From Zea mays (taxonomy: Eukaryota > Streptophyta > Magnoliopsida > Poales > Poaceae), in assembly GCF_902167145.1 (NCBI RefSeq), contig NC_050098.1, forward strand, positions 108,538,207 to 108,602,206: DNA of 64,000 nt, read 5' to 3'. Positions 21,611-32,937 of the stretch are shown here, piece by piece (position 1 is the stretch's first letter; each line of letters opens with the position of its first letter). The position numbers were made by a program, and so were the translations under genes. The notes under the pieces were generated by a model, which saw nothing but the letters and a program-made list of their open reading frames with translations, was not told where the DNA came from and did not search any database.

Positions 21611-24600
21611 TGTGGCGGAACCGCCTGAATTATTCCAACTTAAGTGCCTAAGTCCCACCTTAGAGGTTAGGCCACACTTAAATAGGAATAAAACGTTAGT
21701 CCCTCGGATCTAGTCCGACAAGGCCACTAACAGGATCAAGTACCACATACTCACTCGAAGGTGAGGCACAGAGCAAATACAATAAAGCATAAACCAATAC
21801 ATTAACAAAGTGCTTAAGGTTATTACAACATCATCAGAGTTTTGCAAAAGTAGTAATCATCGTTCTGGATGCAGCGGAAATTAACTAACGTTAAATAAAA
21901 GGGAGGATGGGGAAGCCTGGCCCATCACTCCTCATGCTCCTCTCATGCTGAGGTAGGCTCCCACTCGACTGTCCAACCTGGTGGCAAGGTAGACAGCCAA
22001 GTCACTCCAGCAACCATATCCTCCAGAGAACCTGTAAAAAATTATGCCACAAGCAAGGCTGAGTATACTAATACTCAGCTAGACTTACCCGGTGTGAGGA
22101 GTCTACTCCTCTACCTCTAGACATGCAGCTGTTTGGCTGAGGGGTTTGGTTTGGCAAAAGCACTAGCTGAATCTAAAATCAAGTTTTAGCTTTTCAAGTT
22201 TTAGTATGATCCTTTTTAAACTAGATGAGTACCTAGCTATTCATACATGGTATCAAACATTTTATCAATCAACATCTTTTGCCAGTCATCTCATTTTCAC
22301 TTATTACTCAATGCAGTACAATGGATCAAGCAGTCTCATTAGTTGCAAGAAGCAGACGATTTGAATCGAGTTTTTAAACCTTGCAAGGTAAACCTAAACA
22401 CACGACGTGGCGAGGCACTCTGTCCCCACACATATCAACCGTCCCCATTGATTCCCCGTCAACAGAACAGGGCTCACCGCCTTGGCGTACAATGCCTCAC
22501 TGACCCCGACTGCCGTCGTGCAGTGACCGCACTTGTACCCACTATAACCGGAATGGGAGACTATGTCTCAGGTCGCGTGAGGGGTAAAGTCTGCTGCTAG
22601 GTTCACTCAGGTACTAGGCTTACCGATTTACCATATTTCTCGGCATGTGCTCAGTACGTTCAAACGCTTGACACAGGTATCCGTACGTTAATCCTTATTC
22701 CAATTTCGTCTCGTAGACCACGCATCCCCATGAATCCGTGTCCACAGACTATCATCATTCTTTTATAAAAATGGATACAACCAATTCCTGACCTCGCGCG
22801 AGTGCTAGAAAAATCACTTGACTTCTATCAAGATCCGTAAATAGGAAAGCAGCTACTCGACCTAGCATACTAGTATCCATCTCAAAGGGGATCCTGAGTT
22901 CATGCATCTAGGGTTTCAGTCAACTCCTACACTTAAGTGCACAGCACAAGCCTACAAACATTAAGTGCAGTAAAATAGCATAGATATAATGATTATGCAT
23001 AAAATCGGGGTTTGCCTTCAAAAGATGGGGCAGGCAGGTCCTCAGTAGCAAGCTCTGGTGTTGGCTCCGGGACTACCTCCTGAGCAACTCCTTGCTCCGG
23101 AATGAGGATGTACTCTCCGTCAGCGAGATTACAATCTATTGAATACAATGAATAAGATACATGTATATTAATGATGTGTCAATTTAGTAATTACTATGCA
23201 TGGTGAAACAATATTAAAACAGTGGGTAAACTAGGGTTTCTTTATCGGATGGTGCCTTAAGTGTTCTATACACACCTATCTTAGGGTCTTGAGTGAACTT
23301 AAAACTTTTAATCATCTCCTTTATGTTTTATTGGACTCTTAGGGAGATTTAGTTGTATAATATTAATTTCTTCCACAATTCCCCTTTTGCTTTCTATTTA
23401 TGCTTATTTTTGAGTGTTCTTGAACTACCATGGTGATTTAGAATTTTCCAAAAATGTTGTAAAAATTATAGTGGGTAAACATTGGTCTCTGTAGTTTATT
23501 CTACAAATTTGAGGTTAGAATTAATTCAGATAAACCTTGGGAAAAAATGACAAAAGTGAGGGTAGAAGGTTACTTTGCACTACAATTCTGATTTAGGTGA
23601 GGGTTCTGGATTAAAAATTATTTTTGCCAATATCTATGGGTAATAATTGGTCTCTGTGCCAAAAATCACAGGAAGTGACCTAATGGTTATTTAGTTGTGA
23701 TTTTCTAAATTTTAATGTCAAAAAGGCACTTATAACTAACTTGTCATTTGAAAAATATTAAACAACAGAACTTATATTTTTCCTAGATTCATACTAGCAT
23801 ATTAGTAGTTATCTTAAGGATTGGGGTGGTTTCTTTTTAGGGTTATTTTTCTAGAATTTTTCAAAGTTCTTATTGTTTTTATGAAATAAAATGTGGTGCA
23901 TTTATTTTGTACTAACAGAGGGTTCAACAAAAATTTTTTGTGAACTATTCTACTTAAGAAAGCTAGGAAAAATGGGGTTTCTCTCTGGTTCTTATTTTTC
24001 ATTCCCCTTTTCATTTTCTTAAGGTTTGGACCAAAACAAGTTTTTGTGGTTAATCCTTCTTTAATCTAGTATACTGGGAGTTTAACATTTTTAAATAGGG
24101 TAGTTAGTAGTTAAGTATGTCTCTAATTTTTCTTACCCTCAGTCCAAAAGTATTTCTATTTTTCCTCTATTTATTTAGTTTTGGGCAGTATACTTATTTA
24201 AATTAAAACTCTAAAAAGTCTTGCAGTACTCAGGGTGTTTGTTATTTTTAGTATGTAGTTCATAATATTTAGGACCTAGCAAAATTGGTTTGACCAAATT
24301 TGTTGGATAAAATTCGAGTTATGAATTTTGCAAGTTCTATACTCATTTAAAAGAATAAAACATAAAAGGTTTAACGAAAACAGCTTTGCACCGAGGCCCC
24401 TGGGGTTTCCTTTAACTATTCCTTTCAACGGTGCTCTTGTGGAACTGTTCCCTGAGTCTCTGACCTCGCAAAAAAAACCCTGGCTTTTCTTTCTTTCAAC
24501 CTAGGCTCCTTCCCCATCGTAACAGTGACCGCGGAGAGGAAAAAGGGTAGCGCAGCTTACCGGCGGCGAGGGAGGTCCAGTGGAGGGCTGGGTGAGGTCC

Positions 24601-25955
24601 GGGAGGTCTTGGCGGTCACATCGAGGTGCGGATCACCGACGGTGATGGCCGGAATAGGGATGGCTGCGTGCGCAGGTGGTCGGGCTCGTCGGCGGCGTGT
24701 GCTCCGGCCTGCTTATGGTGGTACGGTTCAATCGAATGGCACGGGGAGCTTCACTGGATGCTAAGGGTGTTATAGGCACAAGGAATCGACGAATGGCTTA
24801 CCGTTGGGCCCGGTCTACATGCGACGGCGGCCGGTTGAAGTCCGGCGACGTCGATCCGGCGTCTCCGGTGAGGTGATGTCCAATCCGCAGCTCGGGGAGC
24901 TTCACTGAGGTCCGGGGAAGCTAGCCCAAGGGTCGGACGGGGTGGAGGATGGCTGTCTTGGCCGGTCTACGGTGGTCGTGGCTTGCGCGGTCGCTGGCAC
25001 GCGGTTCTCTGGGCAAACGTCGGCGAACTCGTGATCGGGCTGGGTCAGGGGCGCGTGGGGGTGTACGGTCGAGACCGGTGTGGGCTTTATAGCCGCGGGC
25101 GCGGGCGTGGGCACAGGGTTGACACGGCGCAGGGCTGCGCGCGCGGGCTGAGTGCCGAGGGCATGCTCTGGCGTTGCCAGGGCGCGTCGACGACGTGGCC
25201 GTGTTCATCTGCCCAAGTTCTTGCGCCTGCAGAGCTCCCAAACGTGTGGATCTCGCCAAATGTCTTGTGCAAGATTTCTTCCTGGCACCTAGAGCTAGCT
25301 AGTTCATGTGAGTTCCAAGCGAAGATCTGGCCTAGCTTGGAAGATATGGTGGTGCCAAGTCTTGTCTATCTGCACTATTCACCAGCGACAAAATAGATGC
25401 CAAACCATGTCAAACGACCCTGGTTTGGTTTCAAATTTTTTAGGGGTGTGCCTTGGGTAGTTTGGCCACTTTTTGTTATTTGGACCAAGTGGTTTTGGCG
25501 CTAGCACAAAGGTGAACACATCTAATCTTTAGGCTAGGGCTGATTTGGGACTTAGAGAACATTTTGATGGCTCTAGTGTGCTCTCCACTTAGTGAATTGT
25601 TTTGGGGTTTTTGTTGGCCCTTTTTGTAAAACTTCCCTTACTACATTTTGTAGCTTTATTAATGTACTTCATTTTTGGTAAAGGTTTGATTTCATGATTG
25701 AGCCATTTGCATAATCTTTTCCCTTTTATCCAATGTTTAGGGTTTAATGGCTTAAGAGTGAAGTTAGGGTTTTAGAATCTTTTTCATGGGTGAAGATGCA
25801 TGAAGGCTAGGGTATCTCTCTCATTATGATCAATACTTAGTTTAGCCATGATTCTAAAGCTTTTAGTGCCTTCACTCTCCACTTAACAAATTGGATAATA
25901 GGCCATAGGTGTGTTCATTGAGCTAGGGCCTTGGGTAACACCTGGGGTGTTACAG
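21611..25955 (-). repeat. Element G 3' LTR, 4.3 kb
   Basis: TGTGGCGGAACCGCC...GGGGTGTTACA on the plus strand, so TGTAACACCCC in the direction of the element, a start typical of Tekay/Del-type chromoviruses. The first 0.9 kb matches 38610-39510 closely. It holds an AT-rich stretch (23150-24380) and a GC-rich stretch (24520-25260) near the element-orientation start. Open frames in the GC-rich part occur on both strands and look like chance. No host gene is seen. Confidence 0.9.
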
Positions 25956-25968
25956 CCCTCCCCCCATA
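25956..25968 (-). other. Polypurine tract of element G
   Basis: Minus strand ATGGGGGGAGGGC immediately upstream of the 3' LTR. Confidence 0.8.
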
Positions 25969-26208
25969 AAGGAATCATGTCCCGAGATTTGGGTAGGGAC
26001 CCTTTAGAGGGGTGCTAGGAAAGTGCGTGCTCGCGCAGTGTGGTTTCTTTTGTCAAGGTTCTCTAGTAAACTACTCTTCAAATGTCATTCTCTTTGCAAC
26101 TTTAGAAGGAAGTCCTTCTAGATTTAGTTTCACAATTTACTAGGTTCTCATTAACAAGGTTTCTCTTATACTTAGATTCAAAGGGCAGGTGGGGGTGGGT
26201 GTTTTGGG

Positions 26209-26596
26209 TTACGTACCGATTCCTTTAGGTAGAGAATCGGGGAAGTGAGAGCGCAGAAAATCCTCAGTTTCCCAAGTAGCCTCTTCTTCTGAATGGTTGT
26301 TTCATTGAATCTTATACATTCGAATTGACCTTGCTCGAGTTGACCTTTCCTTTTGGTCCAATACCTTGACGGGGTGCTCCTGATATGACATGTCTGCTTC
26401 TATCTCCAATTCAGGTTTAGGTAGCACTTCCGTGGGCAAGCGGACACACTTCTTTAGCTGATATACATGGAACACATCATGAATTGCTGACATATGAGGT
26501 GGCAACTTCAACTAGTATACTACAGGTCCATAAGTCTCCTTGATTTCATAGGGCCCAATATAGCGAGGAGCTAATTTTCCCATGATCCCAAATCTC
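26209..26596 (-). pseudogene. pol of element G, C-terminal end (integrase tail and chromodomain)
   Basis: Continues the integrase that is cut at 32938. It encodes the GPY-like segment (GKLAPRYIGPYE) at about 26535-26575, the HDVFHVYQLKK segment, and a chromodomain ending EEEATWETEDF, with stop at 26209-26211. Stops near 26300 and 26515 interrupt it. The CTC at 26594-26596 is the target duplication of the CACTA element. Confidence 0.85.
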
Positions 26597-27005
26597 CACT
26601 ACAGGAAAACAATTAATTCCCGTCGGCCAGGAACCGACGGGAATAAGCACTAAACCGACGGGAATAAGTAATTCCCGTCGGTTTAGCCCTTATTCCCGTC
26701 GGTTGTCAGCCGCCAGGAGTTCCATGTCGGGGATACGGTTATTCCCGTCGGCTGCCGACGGGAATACGTAATCCCCGTCGGCCAATATCGAGCCGACGGG
26801 AATAAGGGCTAATCCCCGTCGGCCAGGTCAGCCGACGGGAGTTACTAATTAATTCCCGTCGGCCAGGTCAGCCGACGGGAATTACTTATTAATTCCCGTC
26901 GGCCAGGTCAGCCGACGGGAATTATCTGGGCCGACGGGAGTTAATAGTCAATTCCCGTCGGCTATGGTCAAACCGACGGGAATTAACTGGGCCGACGGGA
27001 GTTAA
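26597..27005. repeat. CACTA left terminus and subterminal repeat array
   Basis: The terminal inverted repeat is followed by about 20 copies of CCCGTCGG or its complement, mostly paired as short palindromes such as CCCGTCGGCCAGGTCAGCCGACGGG. Three near-identical units of about 55 bp lie at about 26810-26935. The spacing would allow hairpins. CpG and CHG sites are frequent. Confidence 0.9.
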
Positions 27006-27323
27006 CCTATATTTCTGCAACAGCAACACCAAATTAGATATTTCGCACACATAACATACACAAAACATATATATCACAAACATATGACAAAACGTATCAC
27101 ATAAACATATAAATCACAAACGCATTGACATCACACATCACAAACACATCATTGACATCACACATCACAAACACATTGATATAATTCACACATCACAAAC
27201 ATTTCAGATACAAGAGTGTTTACACAAACATAACGTCCAGGAGTTAAAAACATAACGAGCACGAGTTTAAGTGTTTAGAGATAACCACCACTTGGGTGGT
27301 TAGAGCTTTGACCGCTGCCGCCT
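27006..27323. other. CACTA 3' untranslated region with short AT-rich tandem repeats
   Basis: Between the subterminal array and the stop codon of the transposase gene. It holds imperfect repeats of (a)cacatcacaaacacattgac at about 27110-27200. No coding potential. Confidence 0.6.
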
Positions 27324-30300
27324 TCACCACCAGGAGGAGGGAACAAATCCAGTCCCTGCTGCTGGATCAGACCCACTGCCACCTGCTTCAGGCGTAACCT
27401 ATGCAAGTTAGCAAATATCAACACGTTAAATGCAAACATCAAAAAGTATACAAGTGTATAAATTAATGGAGAGTTATCAAACGTACCCTATCTCCAGGTG
27501 CAGGTATATGTGTCGGAGGGGTGGTGAACTGTGGTGGTGGAACTGGTGTGTTTGCAAATTGGCTCCATTGTGGTGGCGGTGGAAAATTTGATGTCATGCC
27601 CTGTTGCTGCATTAACTGTTAAACACATATGTGTTACTACTGAAGATGTTGTATTGAAATATAATAATTTAGAGTTCGGATTATGTGTACTCACTTGATA
27701 CATCGCTTGATTATGAGCATTGCAAGCCTCCATAAATTCGCGTTGTTGTCTCATCTCTTCACGCATCCTCATAATCTCCAACTCCTGCTCGTTCGGTCGA
27801 CGAGAGCATGAGCTACGGGAAGATGAACCCGTCCTCTGAGATCTCACCGACGACGAGTCAATGAATCCGTCGAAGAGTGCGTATCTATAAGTGATTCAAA
27901 AAATGTTATTACTGCATAATCAATTTAGTGTCAACCATATAATTTCATAAGTTAGAGCTTACCGTCCATGCGCTTTGCCACCACCACTTGCGTACACCAC
28001 CGAGGGATCCACCGGTTCATGGCGCCAGTCGTAGTCAGGGCCATGGCGACGAACCATCTCCTCCCCATATGCCGCCTATACATCATTCACAACCTTACAA
28101 ATGCAGGAATTTATATACTTTGAATGTGTGAACTTTTGAGCCAAAACTCACCAAGCGATCCGTGGCTGTCTGGCTGCAGAGCTGGTCAGGGTTGTTCGGG
28201 TCTGGTCCTTTGTGGCCCTCCTGGTAGACCTCAATGTCACTAGGCTTTTGGCCACTCGTAGCTTCCTGTATAAACAAAAAACATTCATAAGCAATCGTAT
28301 TATTTGTTGATCGACATAGAAAGATGAAACTTACCATTCTTTTAGCTTTTCGTATCATGTCGTCACCGCCAAACTTGTGGTTAGGATTGGTTCCTCGACA
28401 TTGTCTATGATGCGCTGACGCTTTCTGGAAGCCTTCGGAAGCCCAATATCGACACCAAGAATAGTACGCATCAGGCACGGGCGCCATCCATGGAACCATC
28501 ACCTGCACACACACAATGTTACATATTATATCAATCACGACAATAAATATAACGGGTAAAACAAATTGAATACTAACCTCACGATATTGATCCTCAGTCA
28601 AATATATCTTTAAGGACCCTTCCTTTTTATTCAAGGGGCCTGCTTCTTCCGGATGCTTTTGAAAATACAGGTTTGTAGCCTGAATTCTCGCATAGTATAT
28701 GGCATCCTTCACTAGCTTCTTTGCATTGTTTTGCAAGACACGTTCAGCGTGCCCCATGTAATCCTCTCCATCAGGCAACCGATATCGAAGCTACAACATA
28801 AAGAATACAAATGTTATAAGTCATAGATTTACAATATTAAGAAACATAACAAAAATAATAAAGAATTCATACCCAAAAGTCATTACGCACAAGTCCCTGT
28901 CTGTCAGTGTGGTTTCGTTCCTTTTTAAACTTGTACTCATCCCAGGTACTGACGAGCACCTCATCCTTGGTATCACCGTTTGACACCTTCACTATACCAG
29001 GGTAGTGAAGGCGGCAAAGAGAACCCAACGTAAGGTTAACCTGAGTGTGGTGTCCCTTACCGTCAAAGGACAGGTCCTCCCAATTCCTGCATTACACAAA
29101 AACATTAACAATACACATAATAGTTATATTAGATAAGTTAATATATTACACTCACCGATCTCCATGTGGCATGATTAAAGTCCTATCAGCCTCTCGCTCT
29201 ATCGCGTGACGAGGCTTTACTGAGTGGCTTTTTCTTGAGCGACGTGTGCGTGTCGCTGAAGAGCCTCCCGAGCCATCATCCATCGGGTTGTCAGCCGGTT
29301 CGCCCTGTTGGCCCCACTGGTCCCACGCCTGTTGCTGCTCTCTATGGTGGTCATTACTACACGGAGGCATCTCTCGTTCATCATCATGGTACCTTTTCTT
29401 TCGAGCAAATACATTATGTTCTTCTGCAAAGTAACAACTTGTGAAGTGTGCTACCTCCTTTAGTTTAAATTGTTCCGCAATACATCCTTCAACTCTTGTC
29501 TTATTGCCCACCATTGCTCTAAGCTTCTTTAATGCTCTTTCTATATGAAACATCCACCTATACTGAACAGGACCACCGACCTTAGCCTCATATGGAAGAT
29601 GTATAAAGAGATGCTGCATAGGATTGAAGAAACCTGGTGGAAATATTTTTTCCAATTTGCACAAAAGCACCGGTGCCTCTTTCTCTAGCTGTTCCATCAC
29701 ATCTCTTCTGATTTCTTTAGCACACAACTGTCTGTAGAAATAGCTAACGTCAGCTAACGTTTTCCACACAGCTTCGGAAATGTATCCACGAAACATTACA
29801 GGCATGAGTCTCTCCATAATTATGTGGAAGTCATGGCTCTTCAGTCCATTCATCTTCATTGTCTTCAAGTTCACAGATCTTCTAAAACCAGCGGCATAAC
29901 CATCGGGGAATTTAATATCCTTCATCCACTTCATCACTTCTTTCCGTTGCTTAGATTTCAGACAATAGTCAGCTTTTGGTTTGCCTCCGTTTTCTCTAAG
30001 CACTTGGGTTGGACGATCACATATCACTGCTAAGTCCATGCGTGCCTTGTCATTGTCTTTCGTTTTATCAGGGAAATCCATGCATGTATTTATGAGGGCT
30101 TGGCAAAAGTTACTCTCTTGATGCATGACATCGATGTTGTGCATCAAAATCAATGACTTAGCATAAGGAAGCTCCCACAAGCCACATATGTGAGTCCAGT
30201 TATGCTCCTCACCGAAACCTTGATACCTTTTCCCACTCTCGTCTAGGACAAGTTTCATATGCTCTTCTGTAATTTCTATCCCACTACGTCGCTTGGGCGG

Positions 30301-31788
30301 TCCCTTCGTGACAATGGTGCCCTTCCTAAATTCCTTTCTCTGCCTTCTGAAGGGGTGATTGAAGGGTAGAAAACATCTATGGCAATCAAAGTAACATATC
30401 TTGCCACCAGCACTAAGACGAAAACAATCTGTATCTTTAGCACAATAAGGACACGTCAATCTACCATGCACGCTCCATCCAGAGAAAATACCATACGCCA
30501 TAAAATCATGAACCGAGAACAGATATGCAACACGAAGATTGAATTTCTGCTTCTTGAAGCAGTCATAGGCTTCCACACCTTGCCATAGCTTCTTTAACTC
30601 ATCAATCAGTGGTTGAAGCATCACATTGAGGCGTACGTCAGGATGCTCAGGCCCAGGTATAACAAGACATAGGAACATAAACTCATATTTCATGCAAAGA
30701 GCAGGTGGAAGGTTGTACGGTATGGCAATGACAGGCCAACATGAATACGACGCAGCGGTCATATTGAACGGCGTGAAACCATCAGTTACCAAGCCGATAC
30801 GAACGTTTCTTGCATCGCTGGCAAAATCTGGATCAAATTTGTCAAGAGCCTTCCATGCATCACCATCTGACGGGTGCACCATTAACCCATCTTGTCTGTC
30901 CGTACAATCTTTATGCCACCTCATGTGCATAGCGGTCTTTCTCGAGAGAAACAAACGTTTCACTCTAGGAGTGAGAGGCATGTACCGAAGCTGTTTATGT
31001 GCAACCTTTGTCACCACCTTCTCCCCGTCTTCATTTACAAGCTCCACGTACCTCGACTTCCCACATTTTAAGCATTTCTGTTCTCGGTCATGTTCCTTCC
31101 AAAAAAGCATACAGTTGTCTTGGCAAACATCAATCTTCTCATACTCCATACCAAGACCTTCAAGCAATTTCTTGGACTGGTACATGTCTTTGGGCATCTT
31201 GTGACCCGTAGGAAGAACCTCGCTAATCAAATCCACAAGCTCCTTGTAACAATTAATTGAGAATGCAAACTTGGACTTGATTGACATCAGTCGGGTCACG
31301 AATTCCAGTACGGTCACGTCAGTGTGCCCGTGAAGAGGCTCTTCTGACGCTTTGAGTAGGTCGAAAAACTTCTGAACCTCCTGTGTAGGTGAATCATGAT
31401 GATCTGGTGCCAGTTCAGGCTGCAGATCCTCAAGCATCTGGTCCATCCTATCAACATCATCTTCACCATCATCAACTTCTACTTCTGCTGCTCGTTCAAC
31501 ATCTTCACCATGGAGATACCAGACCTTATAGCCTGGCACGAAACCATGCGAACACAGGTGTAGTGTGACCTGCCTCTTTGTGTGGCTCGTCATATTTCTA
31601 CATTTATTGCATGGACACCTAATATTATCTATTTGTGACAAAGCAGCTGCATGGTCCAGAAACATCTGCGTCTTGACAAACCATTCACTTGTATGACACC
31701 CACCCTTCTTGAAACCTTCATACATCCAATCACGTATATCACCCATTGTTGCGGCTGTGTGTACGAGTAAAGAGTGCGTGTGAGACAT
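27324..31788 (-). CDS. CACTA transposase: TNP2 joined by splicing to a Transposase_24-like region, 9 exons
   Basis: Proposed exons (minus strand): 31788-29156, 29086-28873, 28790-28578, 28502-28335, 28265-28152, 28075-27963, 27884-27695, 27615-27487 and 27398-27324. All introns are GT..AG, and the joined frame is 1282 codons with no internal stop. Exon 1 encodes a transposase-associated N-terminus (DWMY, CPCNKC at about residues 20-65), the TNP2 catalytic region (DGFTPFN near residue 340) and a DUF4218-like region (about 650-790). The first exon alone would read into a TGA made across its splice donor. Splicing continues into a region resembling PF03004 (Transposase_24: LGSLCRLHYPG, VRNDFW, TEDQYRE) and a Gln-rich coiled coil near the end. 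The product should bind subterminal repeats and cut the element's ends in the nucleus. The start may instead be the second Met (residue 15). Exon borders are by eye. Confidence 0.85.
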
Positions 31789-32169
31789 TTATGTTTCTAC
31801 ACGTCACACATATATCTATAGGTAAGTAGTAAAACTATATATATATATACATAACATCACCTTCATCACATTAACATGATAATAATTAATTAACAATATT
31901 GCAACATCCAATTTTAAGTCAAATAATACTAACAAATAACATGTGATATTAAAACCGACGAAAATTAACATGTGATATTAAACTAACAAATTGTAATCGT
32001 ATTACAGTTAACTCCCGTCGGCCATAAAAACCGACGAAAATAAACAATAATCACACTCTAATCAAGCCACATAAACTAACTCTAATCACACTCTAATCAC
32101 ATTAAAGCTAACTCCCGTCGGCCATAAAAAACCGACGAAAATAATCACATTTATTTACATATAGGTAGG
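31789..32169 (-). promoter_or_regulatory. CACTA 5' region of the transposase gene
   Basis: AT-rich sequence upstream of the transposase ATG with a TATATATATA run at about 31838-31848 and two copies of a CCCGTCGGCCATAAAAA-CCGACGA unit (32013-32037 and 32110-32135). Probably promoter and 5' untranslated sequence. The start site is not resolved, and the GC-rich tract beyond may also be transcribed. Confidence 0.5.
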
Positions 32170-32199
32170 ATTATACCTCGACGAGGGCTAGAAGCGGCG

Positions 32200-32640
32200 T
32201 TCGGGCGGACGGCGGCACTTCGGGACGAACTGAGGGCGTTGGCGGCCTCGGGGGCGGTGTTCCGGCCTCGGGTGGCGGGCCTCGGATGACGGTGGCGCGG
32301 TGGCGTGGCGGCTCGGCGGCCCGGCGGCGCAGGAGCTCGGCCACGCGGGTGCTCGGGCGGGCGGCGGCTCGCTGCGGGCGGCGGCGGCTCGGGGGCACGG
32401 GCGGGCGGCGGCTGGGGCGCGGGCGGGCAGCGGCTTTGGGGGCTCGGGCGGGCGCCGGCGTTGGGGCGCGGGCGGGCGCCGGCGTTGGGGCGCGGGCGAG
32501 CGGCGGCGTTGGGGCGCGGGCGGGCGGCGGCTCGGACGGGCGGCGGGGGCACGGGCGGGCGGCGGCGTAGGTGGCGCGGGCGGGCGCCGGCGTTGGAGCT
32601 CGGGCGGGCGGCGGCTCGAACGGGCGACGGCGGCTCGTCA
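32200..32640. repeat. GC-rich minisatellite inside the CACTA element
   Basis: Imperfect repeats built on GGGCGGGCGGCGGCT and GGGGCGCGGGCGGGCGCCGGCGTT. The clearest run is at about 32400-32600. Open frames exist on both strands (Arg/Gly-rich or Pro/Ala-rich), as expected for a stop-free GC repeat, so I do not call a gene. It lies upstream of the transposase gene and is dense in CpG. Confidence 0.8.
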
Positions 32641-32699
32641 ATTTCAGCGAGAGAGAGGAGGAAGAATGAGTCCGCGCGGGCTCGGCCGTTGCTCTAAAA

Positions 32700-32937
32700 C
32701 CATTAATCCTCGTCGGCCTATGACGTGGCCGACGGGAATTAAATAACCCCCGTCGGCTTAGGGACAAAGCCGACGGGAATTACTAAACCCCGTCGGCCAG
32801 GGACGTGGCCGACGGGAATTAAAATAATTCCCGTCAGCTAGTTGACGACCGACGGGAGTTACTTAATTCCCGTCGGCTTTTACACTGGCCGACGGGAATT
32901 AAGCTGGCCGACGAGAGTCAACGGAATTCCTGTTGTG
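32700..32937. repeat. CACTA right subterminal array and terminus
   Basis: About eight CCCGTCGG/CCGACGGG motifs, often 20-30 bp apart in opposite orientation, then the terminal GGAATTCCTGTTGTG. The right terminus has CACAACAGG where the left has CACTACAGG. Confidence 0.9.

Larger units (their letters stand above)
26597..32937 (-). mobile_element. CACTA DNA transposon, complete (6.3 kb), TSD CTC
   Basis: It starts CACTACAGGAAAA and ends TTCCTGTTGTG (CACAACAGGAA on the minus strand), flanked by the 3-bp duplication CTC (26594-26596 and 32938-32940). It splits the integrase of element G. Both subterminal regions carry many copies of CCCGTCGG/CCGACGGG in both orientations, typical of CACTA elements, where they bind the element's DNA-binding protein. 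A single spliced gene fills the interior on the minus strand. With both ends, the target duplication and an open gene, this could be an autonomous or recently autonomous element. The right terminus has one mismatch in the CACTA motif. Confidence 0.95.

Noticed and set aside
24525..25396. Open frames on both strands in a GC-rich block (about 24520-25400)
   Set aside because: The block is the GC-rich part of the 4.3-kb LTR of element G. Frames overlap on both strands, have no recognisable domain and no splice logic.
26640..27005. CRISPR or satellite reading of the CCCGTCGG array
   Set aside because: Motifs are in both orientations next to a CACTA terminus with TSD, the standard subterminal array of these elements.
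32286..32767. Long Arg/Gly or Pro/Ala frames in the CACTA element
   Set aside because: Stop-free GC minisatellite; frames exist on both strands with repeat-driven composition. No evidence for a protein.
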